DNA of 64,000 nt from the NCBI GenBank assembly GCA_002189035.1, contig NEEC01000015.1, positions 682,001-746,000 on the forward strand, in the 5' to 3' direction. Position 1 is the first letter of the stretch, and each line of letters opens with the position of its first letter. The notes under the pieces are model-generated. The model did no database searches, was not told the DNA's origin, and saw only the letters and a program-made list of their open reading frames with translations. This DNA is from Utricularia gibba (Eukaryota; Streptophyta; Magnoliopsida; Lamiales; Lentibulariaceae). Both the position numbers and the translations under genes were made by a program. Positions 11,095 through 21,809 of the stretch are shown here, one piece after another.

Positions 11095-12465
11095 AATGGT
11101 AGTTATATCATCACATGCAAATGAGGGTGACACATCTATTACCAAAAACAAAAAGAACTCCAAAGACCGGCAAATACGACAGCCAAGTTGATTACCCTTA
11201 CGATGATACGACAGATTCGGAGCTCCAAAGAGACTCATGAAGACATAATCCCTCAACATGCCATCCCACACACATGGATACGCCAACATAGAACGCTTTA
11301 GAACTCCGAAGAATGATTTTTCAAAAACTTCCCATGTGACATTGCGGCCTAGATCACAAAATATAGATTTACCTTGTATTGAAGAGAGCCTGCTGTGTAA
11401 TTCTAACCTTGGCCTTGCCAGCTTTGCAAATGCTCCCCAAATCCTCCATGAAATCACTCAATATCCGGAAAATGATCAGTTGATGGACTGGGGTTTAAGT
11501 GGAAATATCGCATCACCAAGACAAGAAGGACGCTACATGGATTAGCGATTAAAGGAACTTGAAAACTAGTTAAAGCTACATGCCTGTCAGCACAAGAAGC
11601 TCATGGAAGAATATTGATAGTTAATCGATAAACACAGCAGCTTGAATAATGGCTAGGCGGATTCCTTGATGTACCAAACTTCATAATCTGACATCAATAA
11701 TCTCTGCCAGAAGACATGCCCAAGAATGACAACGTTCTCCACCTAATAGTTTTATGTTTATTTAAATCAAATACTCAGTACTATAATGACTTGTTGGCTA
11801 ACCTTATAAGAAGAGACGCTCGAAAAGCAAAGTAGGATATTCAAAATAAAGATCAACTCCGGATGAAGCATTTATATTCAATTTCAGTCCCAGCGCCAGA
11901 ATACTTAATCCAAGAAGAAATAAACACAAACGTAATCCAAACCACAAGTAGGCAAATGGACGCTGGTGCTAGTTGGACATTAGGTAGTACGACTACCGTA
12001 ATATACGGTTGTGAAATTAAACACGAGAATACAATGTTACTGCCTAGGTTGTAAATTCAGAACGTCTAACACGAGAATTGGTACAGGCGAACCGCACACA
12101 CTTCATAAATGAAGCTCGAAGATAGCAACCAAACGTGCAAGTACGTTTACCTTTACAAAAGGCAGGAGGAATCACGATCGGGAACACGGAGCTGCAACAT
12201 GTCTGGAAGCAGGATCTATGCAATGGAGGTGCAGGATCGCCGGAAACAGTCAAAAGACATGTACCATAGGGCTTCTACCTTCCGGGAGTTCCACAAATAG
12301 ATCGGGATACTTCCTGCGAGTTGTCCACTAAAACGCTATTCAAATTAAAATGATCTGTTGCAAGCGTCATCTCCACGTATCCTAGAAATATTTTTTCGAT
12401 TGAGGAAAGTTTTAGCGCTAACCAGAGAAGTAAACATGTTTTCCAGGGTTTCTCGGTCATCACGC
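11095..12465. other. Intergenic or transcribed non-coding region, content unresolved
   Basis: Overlapping frames of 80-150 codons occur on both strands between 10987 and 11545, but none has a recognisable domain. The minus-strand frame has a Trp/Phe-rich composition and lacks flanking splice sites. The region may be the 3' portion of a minus-strand transcript beginning near 12.6 kb. That is inference only. Confidence 0.3.
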
Positions 12466-12585
12466 TTACTCTACATTCTCTTTCTTGGAATCGATCGAAG
12501 CAGCCGCGTCGGATGTCTTCATATCCACGACGTACGACAACTCCTCCGCGAAATTTCTCGCCTTCGCCGCCGCTTCGGCCTCCAT
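12466..12585 (-). CDS. Short acidic 39-residue frame or terminal exon, unrecognised
   Basis: The frame reads MEAEAAAKARNFAEELSYVV and continues to a TAA at 12466-12468. It stays open upstream for about 14 codons before an in-frame TAA. Its Ala/Glu-rich composition and GC-rich codons stand out from the AT-rich surroundings. It could be a real short gene or the last exon of a gene truncated where the AT-rich DNA begins near 12640. I do not recognise it. Confidence 0.3.
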   Translation of the reverse strand: MEAEAAAKARNFAEELSYVVDMKTSDAAASIDSKKENVE

Positions 12586-12912
12586 CTCTTCCGTATTAGG
12601 CACACCAAACGCATTTTGTCCAAAATTCAAATTTTATTCTAGCAATATATATACTATTAGTATTTTATTATTTAAGTTATACTATATAATTATGTTAGTT
12701 TTAGATGTATATATATATATTCTCTTTCGGACATGTAATGAAGATACAATATATATATACAGCTTATGTCCGACAAGTAGGACACACTTATTTTCAAAGT
12801 CGTTCTCACAGCCGTCCATGTTGGAGTTTCTTTACTTTTTAGTATTCGTTAGCACGAGTGTTTTAGTGTTGGAACAAGTATGCACTTTTGAGAGCAGAAG
12901 CATTTCTTTCCA

Positions 12913-14286
12913 ATGGCGAACTCCGAAGCCATTAACGTTGATATCATCTCCAAAGAAGTGGTTGCGATAGGGCAACCAGAAGGAGAAGAAGAAGAAGAAG
13001 AAGAAGGAGCCATTAATGGGGGCGATTCAAAGGTGATCCGTCTCTCCAATCTCGATCTTCTGTCAGGCAGATTCCCTGTTACGTATCTCTTCTTCTACAG
13101 AAGCTCCCCTTCCTCTGTAAATCACGATCATCTCCTCAAAGCTTCACTCTCCCATTGCCTAAAACTCTTCTACCCCTTCGCTGGGAGCATTTCTGAGAAC
13201 CCAGAGACGGGGGACCCTGAAATCCTCTGCGACAACAGAGGCGCTCTTCTGGTGCACTCAAAAGCAGATATTCCCCTCGAAGAGTTCGATTTCTACGACC
13301 TCAATCTATCCCTTGAGAAGCTGGTTCCAGAGGAACCCAGCTTTCTACTGATGATCCAAAGCACCAGGTTCACTTGCGGAGGCAGATCAGTTACTTTCAC
13401 GTTTGATCATGCACTGGGAGACGCATCAGCTTTCAGAAAGTTTCTTCTGACGCTTTCAGAGATTGCCCTGCAGAAACCAGTCTCCTCTTTCCCTGATCAC
13501 AGCAGAGACCTCAAGGCTCGCTCCCCTCCGAGCTACGATCCCATCTTCGATAATCTCTTCACAAACTGCACCATGGAGGAAATCCGCACCATGCCAACAA
13601 TCCCCTCACTGCTCAAGCGCGCCTACTACGTCGGCAACTCGAGCATCGAGCGGCTGCAGCTTCTCGCCAGCGCAAACGGCATCAAACGTACCAAGATCGA
13701 AGCTTTCTCAGCTTACGTCTGGAAGGTGATGGTGAATGCAATAGACCATTCCCATCAGAGCTGCAAAATGGGATGGCTGGTTGATGGAAGGACCAGAATC
13801 TGCAGTAGCGAGAAATCAATGGACAACTACATAGGCAATGTGCTCTCTGTATCTGCAGAGGAGCTAACAGTTGCTGAAATCCATCGAGGGTCGATCGCGG
13901 ATATCGCAGAAACGATCCACAAAGCGATATCAAAGGTGGCAAATGAAACCCATTTCAGAAATCTAATCGATTGGATAGAGCTTCATAGACCCGGACTGGT
14001 TCTCTCCAGAACCGTAATGGGGCTTGAAGCTCCAACCGTGGTGATATCCTCAGGAAGAAGATTCCCTGTAGCTGACATAGATTTAGGTTTGGGTCCTCCC
14101 ATTCTGGGAACTGTGTGTTCAACCATTCGGAGACTTGGAGTTGGGTACATAAACCAGAGGCCGAGCTGCAAGGGAGATGGTTCTTGGGTCGTGTCGACGA
14201 TCATTTGGGAAGAATTGGCTGCCGCTCTGGAATCAGATCCGGATCACGTCTTCCAACCCATGAATCTCAAACACCTGCAACTCTGA
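12913..14286 (+). CDS. BAHD-family acyltransferase (coniferyl-alcohol-acyltransferase-like clade, tentative)
   Basis: Single-exon frame of 457 residues, normal length for BAHD enzymes, which transfer acyl groups from CoA to alcohols or amines in the cytosol. The catalytic HxxxD motif is HALGD at 166-170, but the residue after the Asp is Ala rather than the usual Gly. The structural DFGWG motif near the C-terminus is DLGLG at 390-394. The N-terminal SNLDLLSGRFPVTY segment recalls the clade of coniferyl alcohol acyltransferases. An acidic run (EEEEEEE, about residues 25-31) near the start is unusual. Substrate cannot be predicted. The start gives the only long frame and lies 40-50 bp after a pyrimidine-rich leader. 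Confidence 0.88.
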   Translation: MANSEAINVDIISKEVVAIGQPEGEEEEEEEGAINGGDSKVIRLSNLDLLSGRFPVTYLFFYRSSPSSVNHDHLLKASLSHCLKLFYPFAGSISENPETGDPEILCDNRGALLVHSKADIPLEEFDFYDLNLSLEKLVPEEPSFLLMIQSTRFTCGGRSVTFTFDHALGDASAFRKFLLTLSEIALQKPVSSFPDHSRDLKARSPPSYDPIFDNLFTNCTMEEIRTMPTIPSLLKRAYYVGNSSIERLQLLASANGIKRTKIEAFSAYVWKVMVNAIDHSHQSCKMGWLVDGRTRICSSEKSMDNYIGNVLSVSAEELTVAEIHRGSIADIAETIHKAISKVANETHFRNLIDWIELHRPGLVLSRTVMGLEAPTVVISSGRRFPVADIDLGLGPPILGTVCSTIRRLGVGYINQRPSCKGDGSWVVSTIIWEELAAALESDPDHVFQPMNLKHLQL

Positions 14287-15432
14287 TGTATCACATAATC
14301 TGGGATCCGATGGCCCTAATGTGCGCCAAACAAATTAGGTTTATAAATCATGTGTGACTCATGTACCAGATTTGTCTCTATAGTATTACATATTTTCCGG
14401 GTGATATTAATATTATTTAAAAATCCAGTTCATCTTGCTTTTGTTTTGGTTTTTTTTTTTTCTAAAACACTGGATATTAGTACTTTATTCTAAAATATTT
14501 GTATCATTTATATTCCAAAGATTTTTTCTACCCGATACAAAATAGTTAATATATAGAAAAATGCGAAAAATTAAATAAATCAATTACAATAAACTCTATT
14601 TTGGGAAAGAATGTGCATTTGTTATAAAATAGGAATTTTTTATTCTAAAAAATAAGAAATCAATATAAAATAAATCATTTTGATACTTTTAAATTTCTTT
14701 TCGAATTTTTAATTTTGAGGAACTCAAGAAATTGAAAGCAAAATCTATTATATGAAATATCATATTATTATAAAATAATTTCTGACTGTATAACAGAAGA
14801 TATTTATTAATTTACAATATTATTGTTATTTATATAGTATGTATGTAGAACCTAGGTTAAAATTTTTCTAATTTTGATAGTGATGGATAAAGTAACTTAA
14901 TAACTCTGAAACATAAATAAGATTTCAGGGTTGACATTCAAAAATGAAAAAAGATAACGACAGTTTTCCATTCATAAAAAACATTAATTTAAAAATGCGG
15001 ACGTAATTAATTACCAGAAAAGGCAATTTTAGGGCGGGATATTAATATGGAAAATCTGGAATCTATCCCAATATATATTATTTTAATCTATTCCAAATTT
15101 CAAACACGGAGTCAAATGTGAAAGGCGGCCAGTCGCGGTTGTGTTAATCGCATTTATGGGAAGATTGTTCATGGAATCAGGATCATATGGTAATAAATCC
15201 TGATTAGTCGTAACGTTTACTGAATTCAAATGGTAATTAGTGCCGTAATCCCAGATTACATGTACCCCTCATTATGCCCCCACATCCCGACGATGAATTC
15301 AAGGAAGGCGAAAAGGGAAACCGCCGGTTATTTCCTTTCAAGGGGAAGAACCGAGTCCAAGGAGGCGAATTCTGGGCATGCATTTGTTATAAAAGGGTTT
15401 CATGTTAATCAACAGTTAACCATTGTTGAGAG
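14287..15432. other. AT-rich intergenic region with TATA box for the aspartic protease
   Basis: Mostly AT-rich spacer with no gene seen. TATAAAA at 15388-15394 lies about 40 bp before the protease ATG and is its likely TATA box. Confidence 0.6.
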
Positions 15433-16844
15433 ATGGCTTCTATTTTCCTGCTGTTCTTGTCTGCATTCTGCTTCTTCTTCTTTGTTGAAGCTGGTGGGAA
15501 TGGAGGCATCACTCTGGATCTTATTCACAGAGATTCTAAGCATTCGCCTTTGTACAACCCTTCCGTGGATAAGTTTCAACGTTTCAGAAGGGCGATAGAT
15601 CGATCTTTCTCCAGGAAGTCATCTTTCACAGCAATGGCGGCTTTGCGGAAGTCAAAGGCTGTAGCGACGGATGCCTTCGGGACGACGCTGCGAGCCGGTG
15701 GCGGGGAGTATCTGATGAAGATTGATATCGGGTCGCCGCCGAGGGAAATTCTTGCGATCGCGGACACCGGCAGTGATTTGACATGGACGCAGTGCTTACC
15801 TTGCGACCAGTGCTACGATCAGGTGGCGCCGATCTTCGACCCCAGAAAATCTACTTCTTACAGAAGGGTCCCATGCGGTTCTGCGCTCTGCCAGGCTGCG
15901 GGAAGCACTTCGTGTGGCGAGAGGAATGAGTGTACTTATACAGTTGGCTATGGCGATCAGTCTTCCACCATGGGTGATCTTGCCACTGATACATTGACCT
16001 TCACTTCCAGCGTCGGGAGGACGGTATGGCTTTTACCGGTTGTCGCATGAAATTGGCTTGTGTAAAGTGTTCATGTTTTTTTCTCTGTGGGATCTCTTCT
16101 CAGGCATCTTTCCCGGGGTTCTCGTTTGGGTGCGGCCACCAGAACCAGGGGACCTTTAGCGCTAACGCCTCCGGCATTGTTGGCCTCGGCGGCGGCGAGA
16201 TTTCGATAATCAAGCAACTGAGAGATTCAATTGACGGAAAATTCTCCTACTGCTTGACATCAATCGACTCCACCACTACAAGCAAGATCACTTTTGGCGC
16301 ATCGGCCGATGTGAAGGGAGCCGCCGTCGTATCAACGCCCCTGGTTCAAAAAGATCCTGAAACGTTTTATTTCCTTACCCTGGAGGGGATCAGCGTCGGC
16401 TCCAGAGGAAACCGGCACCATCGCCGCCACCGCCGTTCGAGATCTGCGGCGGTTGAGGCGGGCAACATCATAATCGACTCCGGCACGACGCTGACCTACC
16501 TTCCGGATGATATGTATTACGAGCTTGAGTCCTCCGTGACGCGAGCCATTAAGGGGTATCGCCGCGTCAATGATACGGACAACATTTTCGGACTGTGCTA
16601 CGAGAAGCCCAGCGTCGGGACCTTCACGCCCCCACCGATTGTCGCGCATTTCACCGGCGCCGATTTGGTTCTTAGAGACGGGACTTTCCAGGAAGTCCAA
16701 GAAGGGGTGATCTGCTTCACATTTGTGGCGTCGCAGGATTTGGCCATCTTCGGGAACTTGCACCAGATGAATTACCAGATTGGGTACGATCTCGTGAAGG
16801 GCGTTGTCAACTTTCAGCCGACTGATTGTTCCAAATCAGGCTGA
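15433..16844 (+). CDS. Secreted pepsin-type aspartic protease, CDR1/nepenthesin-like
   Basis: Two exons (15433-16023 and 16104-16844) give 443 residues. A hydrophobic signal peptide occupies about residues 1-20. A propeptide-like region includes LDLIHRDSKHSPLYNP, typical of the CDR1 group. The catalytic motifs are DTGS at 111-114 and DSGT at 322-325. The nepenthesin-type insert with paired cysteines (CLPCDQCYD) follows the first motif. Such proteases are apoplastic, and CDR1 acts in disease-resistance signalling; that role here is inference. An Arg/His-rich stretch (RGNRHHRRHRRSR, about 298-310) between the lobes is an odd insertion that might be a processing site. The 80-bp intron has standard borders. 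Confidence 0.93.
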
Positions 16845-16929
16845 AGAATTCCAAGATGCCTGGAGCAACTGGCGAAGGAAGAAGGGAACTGCTGGTCTTA
16901 ATTATGTGTTGGGGTTGTGTTTGAGAAAC

Positions 16930-17109
16930 AAATTGCAATTATCTGTTAATTAATATCTAATCATCAGTTTATGTGTTTCTTGAGCCTTTTTCATAAACCC
17001 TAAAAATCTAAAATTTGATTTGAGATTAACATTTTTTATAAGTAAAATTGCAATTATCTGTTAATTAATCTCTAATAATCTGTTTATGTGTTTCTCGAGC
17101 CTTTTTCGA
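16930..17109. repeat. Diverged direct repeat, about 64-bp unit
   Basis: The segment from about 16930 to 16994 recurs at about 17045-17109, 115 bp downstream, with few mismatches (shared cores include TTGCAATTATCTGTTAATTA and TTTATGTGTTTCT). It sits in the 3' flank of the protease gene. It looks like a local duplication that may have copied 3' UTR sequence. Confidence 0.7.
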
Positions 17110-17269
17110 GAAATATAAAATTCCGATTTTCTGTTAAACAATATTCTTTATAAATAAAACTGGACCAGAATATATGGATAGGATTTTAGAAAAAAATAAT
17201 GAAAAATATATGGTTCAAAAAAATTGTTGGAGAACATTATTTTTTTAAAAAAATTATAAATGTGATGTA

Positions 17270-18432
17270 CTAAATTCGACTTGGAACACGTGGCAAAATA
17301 TGAATGGACGGAGCTTGTAAATGTGGCGGACTTTCCACTATCCAGACCCTTCTCGCCGTCGCCGCCAGATCCACCACGGCGATGTTCATTCCGTCGCCAC
17401 ACAGCACACACACTTTCCCACACTCCGCCGCCGTGATCTGCAAAGCCCCTTTCAGAATCTCATCCTCGAAGACCTCCGTCCACTTGTCGTGGACCTCGTC
17501 GTACAATTTCAAACAGCCCCTCGATTCATCCACCACGAAAATCTGCTCCTCTGCCATCGCTGTCGCCGGACCTCTCCAACCTGAAAGCATCCCCTCTGGC
17601 ATATCCCCCACGAGTCCTTTTTCACATCGTAGATTATCCCTTCTTTCGCCCCATCGCCTTTCACGTTTACCATACACAGTTTACCCTTCCAACCAACCGC
17701 CTGGATTTCGTCGCGGCTGAATTTCCCGTTTTTTAGACTCTCCAATTTTTCCCATTTCCACGGCGGGGCGGAACCCAGATCCCACTTCTCCACCAATCTC
17801 GCTACATCGGTGTTGTAATTTGACCCGATTCCACTCGCCACATATACACCTCCCTGAGAAGCTCCGGCGGCGCACCATCGTCGTGGGGTGGAGAAATCGG
17901 GTCCTTGCGTCCACTCCATCGATAAAGGATCAAAAATCAGTGGATGGGACAGCGCTGGGAGGAAGTCATCGTTGGTGGCGGCGAGGATCACGAGTTTCCC
18001 ATTAACGGTCACCGATTGAATCGGCAGTTTCCGGGAGATGAACGACGCGTGACGGAGGAGAACTCTGATCGGAGGATGGAGGATAGGGAGCCAAGTTTGG
18101 GAGATCGGATCGAAGGAGTGCAAGTGCAAAGTCGTGGAGACGTGCCTTCGAGAATCGGCGGGATGAAAAAGGGCGTAAATGGATTTGAAGGGAGGGAAAG
18201 AAGGTGAGTAGATCAGGCGGCGCCATGAACGGGAAACGGAGTAAAGAGTCGTGGGAGGGACACGCCTGAGACATAGCTCGGCGAGATGTCCGGGGATTCC
18301 TGGAATGAGATCTTGATGGTGGCGGTGCTCGTCGCCGATATCGAGGGCCCCCTCTTCTTCTTCCCCGTCACGGCGGCGGTGAAGCTTCGGAGAGTTACGT
18401 TTTCTGGCGGAGAGGGAACCGGGACGAGACAT
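17270..18432 (-). CDS. F-box/kelch-repeat protein, SKIP25/KUF1-like (frame interrupted)
   Basis: Intronless gene. The F-box core is LIPGIPGHLAELCLRRVPP near residue 40, followed by WRRLIYSPSFPPF. Kelch-type repeats come next (PRRWCAAGASQGGVYVASG, DMPEGMLSGWRGP). Family role: substrate receptor of an SCF ubiquitin ligase; SKIP25/KUF1 relatives act in karrikin-type signalling and light responses. The N-terminal two-thirds and C-terminal third lie in different frames. They join at KKDSW/GDMPEGM, where the plus-strand run at 17605-17609 has five C. One further base would give a 387-residue product. Both sides remain well conserved, so a sequence error is more likely than decay. The start at MSRPGSL is the first ATG giving a normal-length N-terminus. 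Confidence 0.85.
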
Positions 18433-18854
18433 GTGTGGAAAAGTAGAGGGGCTCAAAAGTTCACTTTTGGTAATGAATGCATCTCGTCGGCATGCTAGTT
18501 TGTGCCTGGCAACAGGCAAAGGGTGGGGGCCCTTTGCTTTAATTGTCCATGCAGTTTTGTTTCCATCCCATACCCCGTGCACAGCTAAACAATTTGAAAG
18601 AAGGCAATGGAGCAAAGCGACAATGTACCAAGCTGTCTCAGAGAACTAAAGACAGAGTAGCAAGCATCACACATCGGCAACTGGTGCGGGAAAGGTAAAA
18701 AACAAGCTCCCCACAAATGGGGGAGAGAGATCGTCCTTCAAAAAGGAGGTTTCACCCACGTCTGAAATAGAGAAAACAAGACAGTATTTAGGAGAAAAGC
18801 ATTGCCATTCACTCTGCAATAGATGGAAGTAGATCATTGTTCAACCTTACCATA

Positions 18855-21362
18855 TCAGTGACGCGACCTTTTCTCCTCTCCATCGTCTCGGTTGTACCTT
18901 CTTCCGCCCCGAGGTATTTCCTCATGCTTGCTCCTCTTGGAACGTTCATCTCTCATTCTATCACTTCGATCATCCTCATCTTCCCTTCCGCGTTCTCGAT
19001 GTACCTTGTAATGGGAATCATCCCTGACCTCGTACTTTCTTCCATGAAGATCTTCTATATCATCACTCTCTCCTCTTCTACCACGAGGTATATCCTCTTT
19101 CCTGCTTCTCTTGGAACCGTGTTCTCTGCTTCTGTCAAGTTTTGAGCCATCCTCATCCTCGCTCCCATGGTCACGATTTCCTTTATAGCGAAGGTCATCC
19201 TCACCCTTCTCATACTTCATCCTGCGGTGATCATCTACATCATCTCTTTCTCTTCTACTATGGCGTACATCTTCTTGCTTGCTTCTCTTTGAATTGTGTT
19301 CTCGAATTTTATCACCTTCCACATCATTCTCATAATCTCTTTCATTTTCCTTGTGCCCCTTGTAGCGCTTCTCATCTTCATCATTCTCGTACCTTCTCCC
19401 ACGCTGAACTTCTGTATCACCACGAGATCCATGGTGTCGAAACTCTCTGCTCTTTTCATTTTGGAGGTCATTCTGTTTCTTGGGTCGATAATCTGTTCTA
19501 TGATTCTCACTCTCACTATCGTACTCCTGGATAGCTTTCATTGACTCCCGTCGTCTGAAGTCACCTTGGGCCTGCTCAAGCGAAATCTCATCACGACCCC
19601 TCTTCCTAGCTTTTTCCGTCCCTTCAGTCTTGCTAGATCCAACTTCCTTTGATTTGTAGAGTTGCTCTAACTTCCTGAGTGTGTCAAATTCCTCTATCTC
19701 ATCCTTATGCCTCTTCCCATCTTCGATTTTATGAGTACGCCTGTCACGACCTACCTGTGGCAAATCATCACCATGCCTGCTAGATTTAGTAGCATAGAAA
19801 TCATCATCCGAATCAGACCCTTGCCTCTTTCTGTTTTCACCCTTCCTGTTCCTTTGGGCGTGTTTTTCATCATAATTTTCTTCTGAATCAACATCGGAGT
19901 AACTCCTGGCTTTAGATCTCTTATTGGTCCGTCCTTGGTCTTCATCATCATAGTCAACCTTTTTATGTTTTGAAGATGAACCTTGCTTGTGCTTTCTCGT
20001 CCTTGTTTCTCTATCAGAGTCACCACTATCATCTGTATCATAACGCCTGCGATGTAACTTCTTCTTGCTCTGAGACTCAGTTTCTGAACCAGAATATGAT
20101 TCAGAATCAGCTTCTGATGATGAAGTATGCTTCTTAGGTCTTCTGCGTTTCTGCAGCATATCCTTTCTTCTTTTTTCCGGCTCAATATCAGAAACGTCAC
20201 TCCCAGAAGAAGACGAATTACCATGCCTTTTTTTAGAGTTTTTCCCTGATCGGTGATCCCTCTCATCTTTCCTTCCACTGTTTTTCTTTCCATGAGAATC
20301 ATCATCCACACCCTTTCTACCCTTCTCAACTTTCTTAATGTCTTTACGATGATCAGCATCAACCTTTTTGTTGATATTCTTTACTTCACCTTCCTCGTAG
20401 TTATCCCAGACATCCGGTAACTCGGCATCAAGTAGCTGCTTTTCTTTGTCTGATACGATCCCAAGAGCAGCTTTCAGTTTTTCCATCTGCCTTTCCTTTA
20501 AAGCTGCTATTTGATGAGTTTGTGTCTCCGAGACCCTGTAACCAAATAATATTAACAGGAAACACAACAATACAGAAAACTGAATATATTCCCCAAGAAC
20601 TCATATGGATGCATGATGCAAACGCAATCTTGACAGTTCAATCTTCATGACAACACTCTTCTATGACATTCAAGCTTCAAAACCAATAGTTAACTAATAC
20701 TAGGGGTACATATAAGCGTGAAAGAGAGATATATTAAATGCAATGGCACTTTCCAGACCTCAGTAAGATTGTATTCACAGACACCAATTTTTTGGGAATT
20801 GAGGGCTAAGCTAACTATTCTCATTAAGCAGAGAAAAATGATTACTACAATAACATCTGTATGCATACGTGCTCCATAGTAGTCAATCGAGGCTTATGAA
20901 CTCTGAATCCAAAGACCGCTGCCAAGTCCCATCTTTGTAGTACCGCATAGTTTTTATTTCGTAGTTTATGTGATTCAAATTACGCGAAGGAAAAGCAAGG
21001 CAAAAAGGTTTTTACTTCTCTGAGAAAACAGTCGCGTCGCTCGTGGAATCCTCCTTCTCCTTAACCTCCAACGACTTTCTAGCCTCATCAAGCTTTTCAG
21101 CGATCTCCGCGTCGGTATACCCCTGATCCATCAGCTTCTCCTCCAAAACAAGAAGTTTGAGCTCAATCTGGCGCTTCCGATCGTGCTCCAGGATCTCCTT
21201 GTTGGGCTTTCGCGTGATTCCTGCGGTTCCCTGTCCCGATTGGAAGCCTTTGCCGTCATCGTTCACGACTGGCGCCTTCGGCCGGACAAAGAACTTATTA
21301 GCTTGGATGTAGCCGTTGGTGCCGGATCCGCGAGGAGTCTGCAATCCTATCCCGTTGTACAT
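18855..21362 (-). CDS. Cwc21/SRm300-type splicing protein with charged RS-like tail
   Basis: Two exons, 21362-21016 and 20535-18855, encode 675 residues without frame damage. The N-terminus [18 protein letters not shown] is the hallmark of Cwc21/SRRM2 proteins. It is followed by the cwf21 helix region (about 50-100, [17 protein letters not shown]). The rest is extremely rich in Lys, Arg, Asp, Glu and Ser, with repeated RSRHGD/RRERDD-type blocks that look disordered. Family knowledge: Cwc21 proteins sit near Prp8 and Snu114 in the activated spliceosome, so a nuclear role in pre-mRNA splicing is expected. It is divergent from the aspartyl-tRNA synthetase gene and shares a 447-bp upstream region with it. 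Confidence 0.9.
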
Positions 21363-21615
21363 GATTGCACGATTCGCGCAATTCCTAGGGTTTGGATCTG
21401 ATTTCTCCCAACGCTACGAGTGTCCAGTTTTCACGATCCCCGAATGAGGTAAATACTGTGTGGGTATTTATTTTCTAAAAATTGAGATATCCAAAAATAT
21501 TTTATGAATATAGATATGCTTTAATAGTAGAATATTATAAAAAAAAATTGGTATTTTTATTAATTCTTATTTTTAATTCATGATAATGATGAATAAGGAT
21601 TGAGCCGTCTCTATT

Positions 21616-21655
21616 TGGGCCTCATTGTTCTTCAAAAGGTTGGCCCATGGGCCCA
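21616..21655. promoter_or_regulatory. Shared divergent promoter with GGGCC/GGCCCATGGGCC elements
   Basis: TTGGGCCTC at 21615-21623 and the palindromic GGCCCATGGGCCC at 21642-21654 lie between the Cwc21-like gene (ATG 21362, minus) and the AspRS gene (ATG 21810, plus). No TATA box is evident. These site II-like TGGGCC elements are bound by TCP factors in Arabidopsis. Co-regulation of the two genes is inference. Confidence 0.65.
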
Positions 21656-21809
21656 AACAAAAAGCCTCGGTTAGATTATGGGCACAATAAAGACGCAATC
21701 CCAAAACTACGGGGTACGCCACGTAGAAACGGTGTTCACCAGCACAATTGACTGATTCGCGTGTACTCATTACGGTTGTGCTCACCCTAATCCCATTTCC
21801 TGACTTCCG

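Noticed and set aside
10987-11457. 156-codon minus-strand frame
   Set aside because: No domain, no promoter, no splice context, and it reads through the poly-G tract as poly-Pro.
19751-20362. 203-codon second frame inside the Cwc21-like gene
   Set aside because: It arises from the biased, repetitive purine-rich codons of the charged tail. The true frame carries the Cwc21 head.
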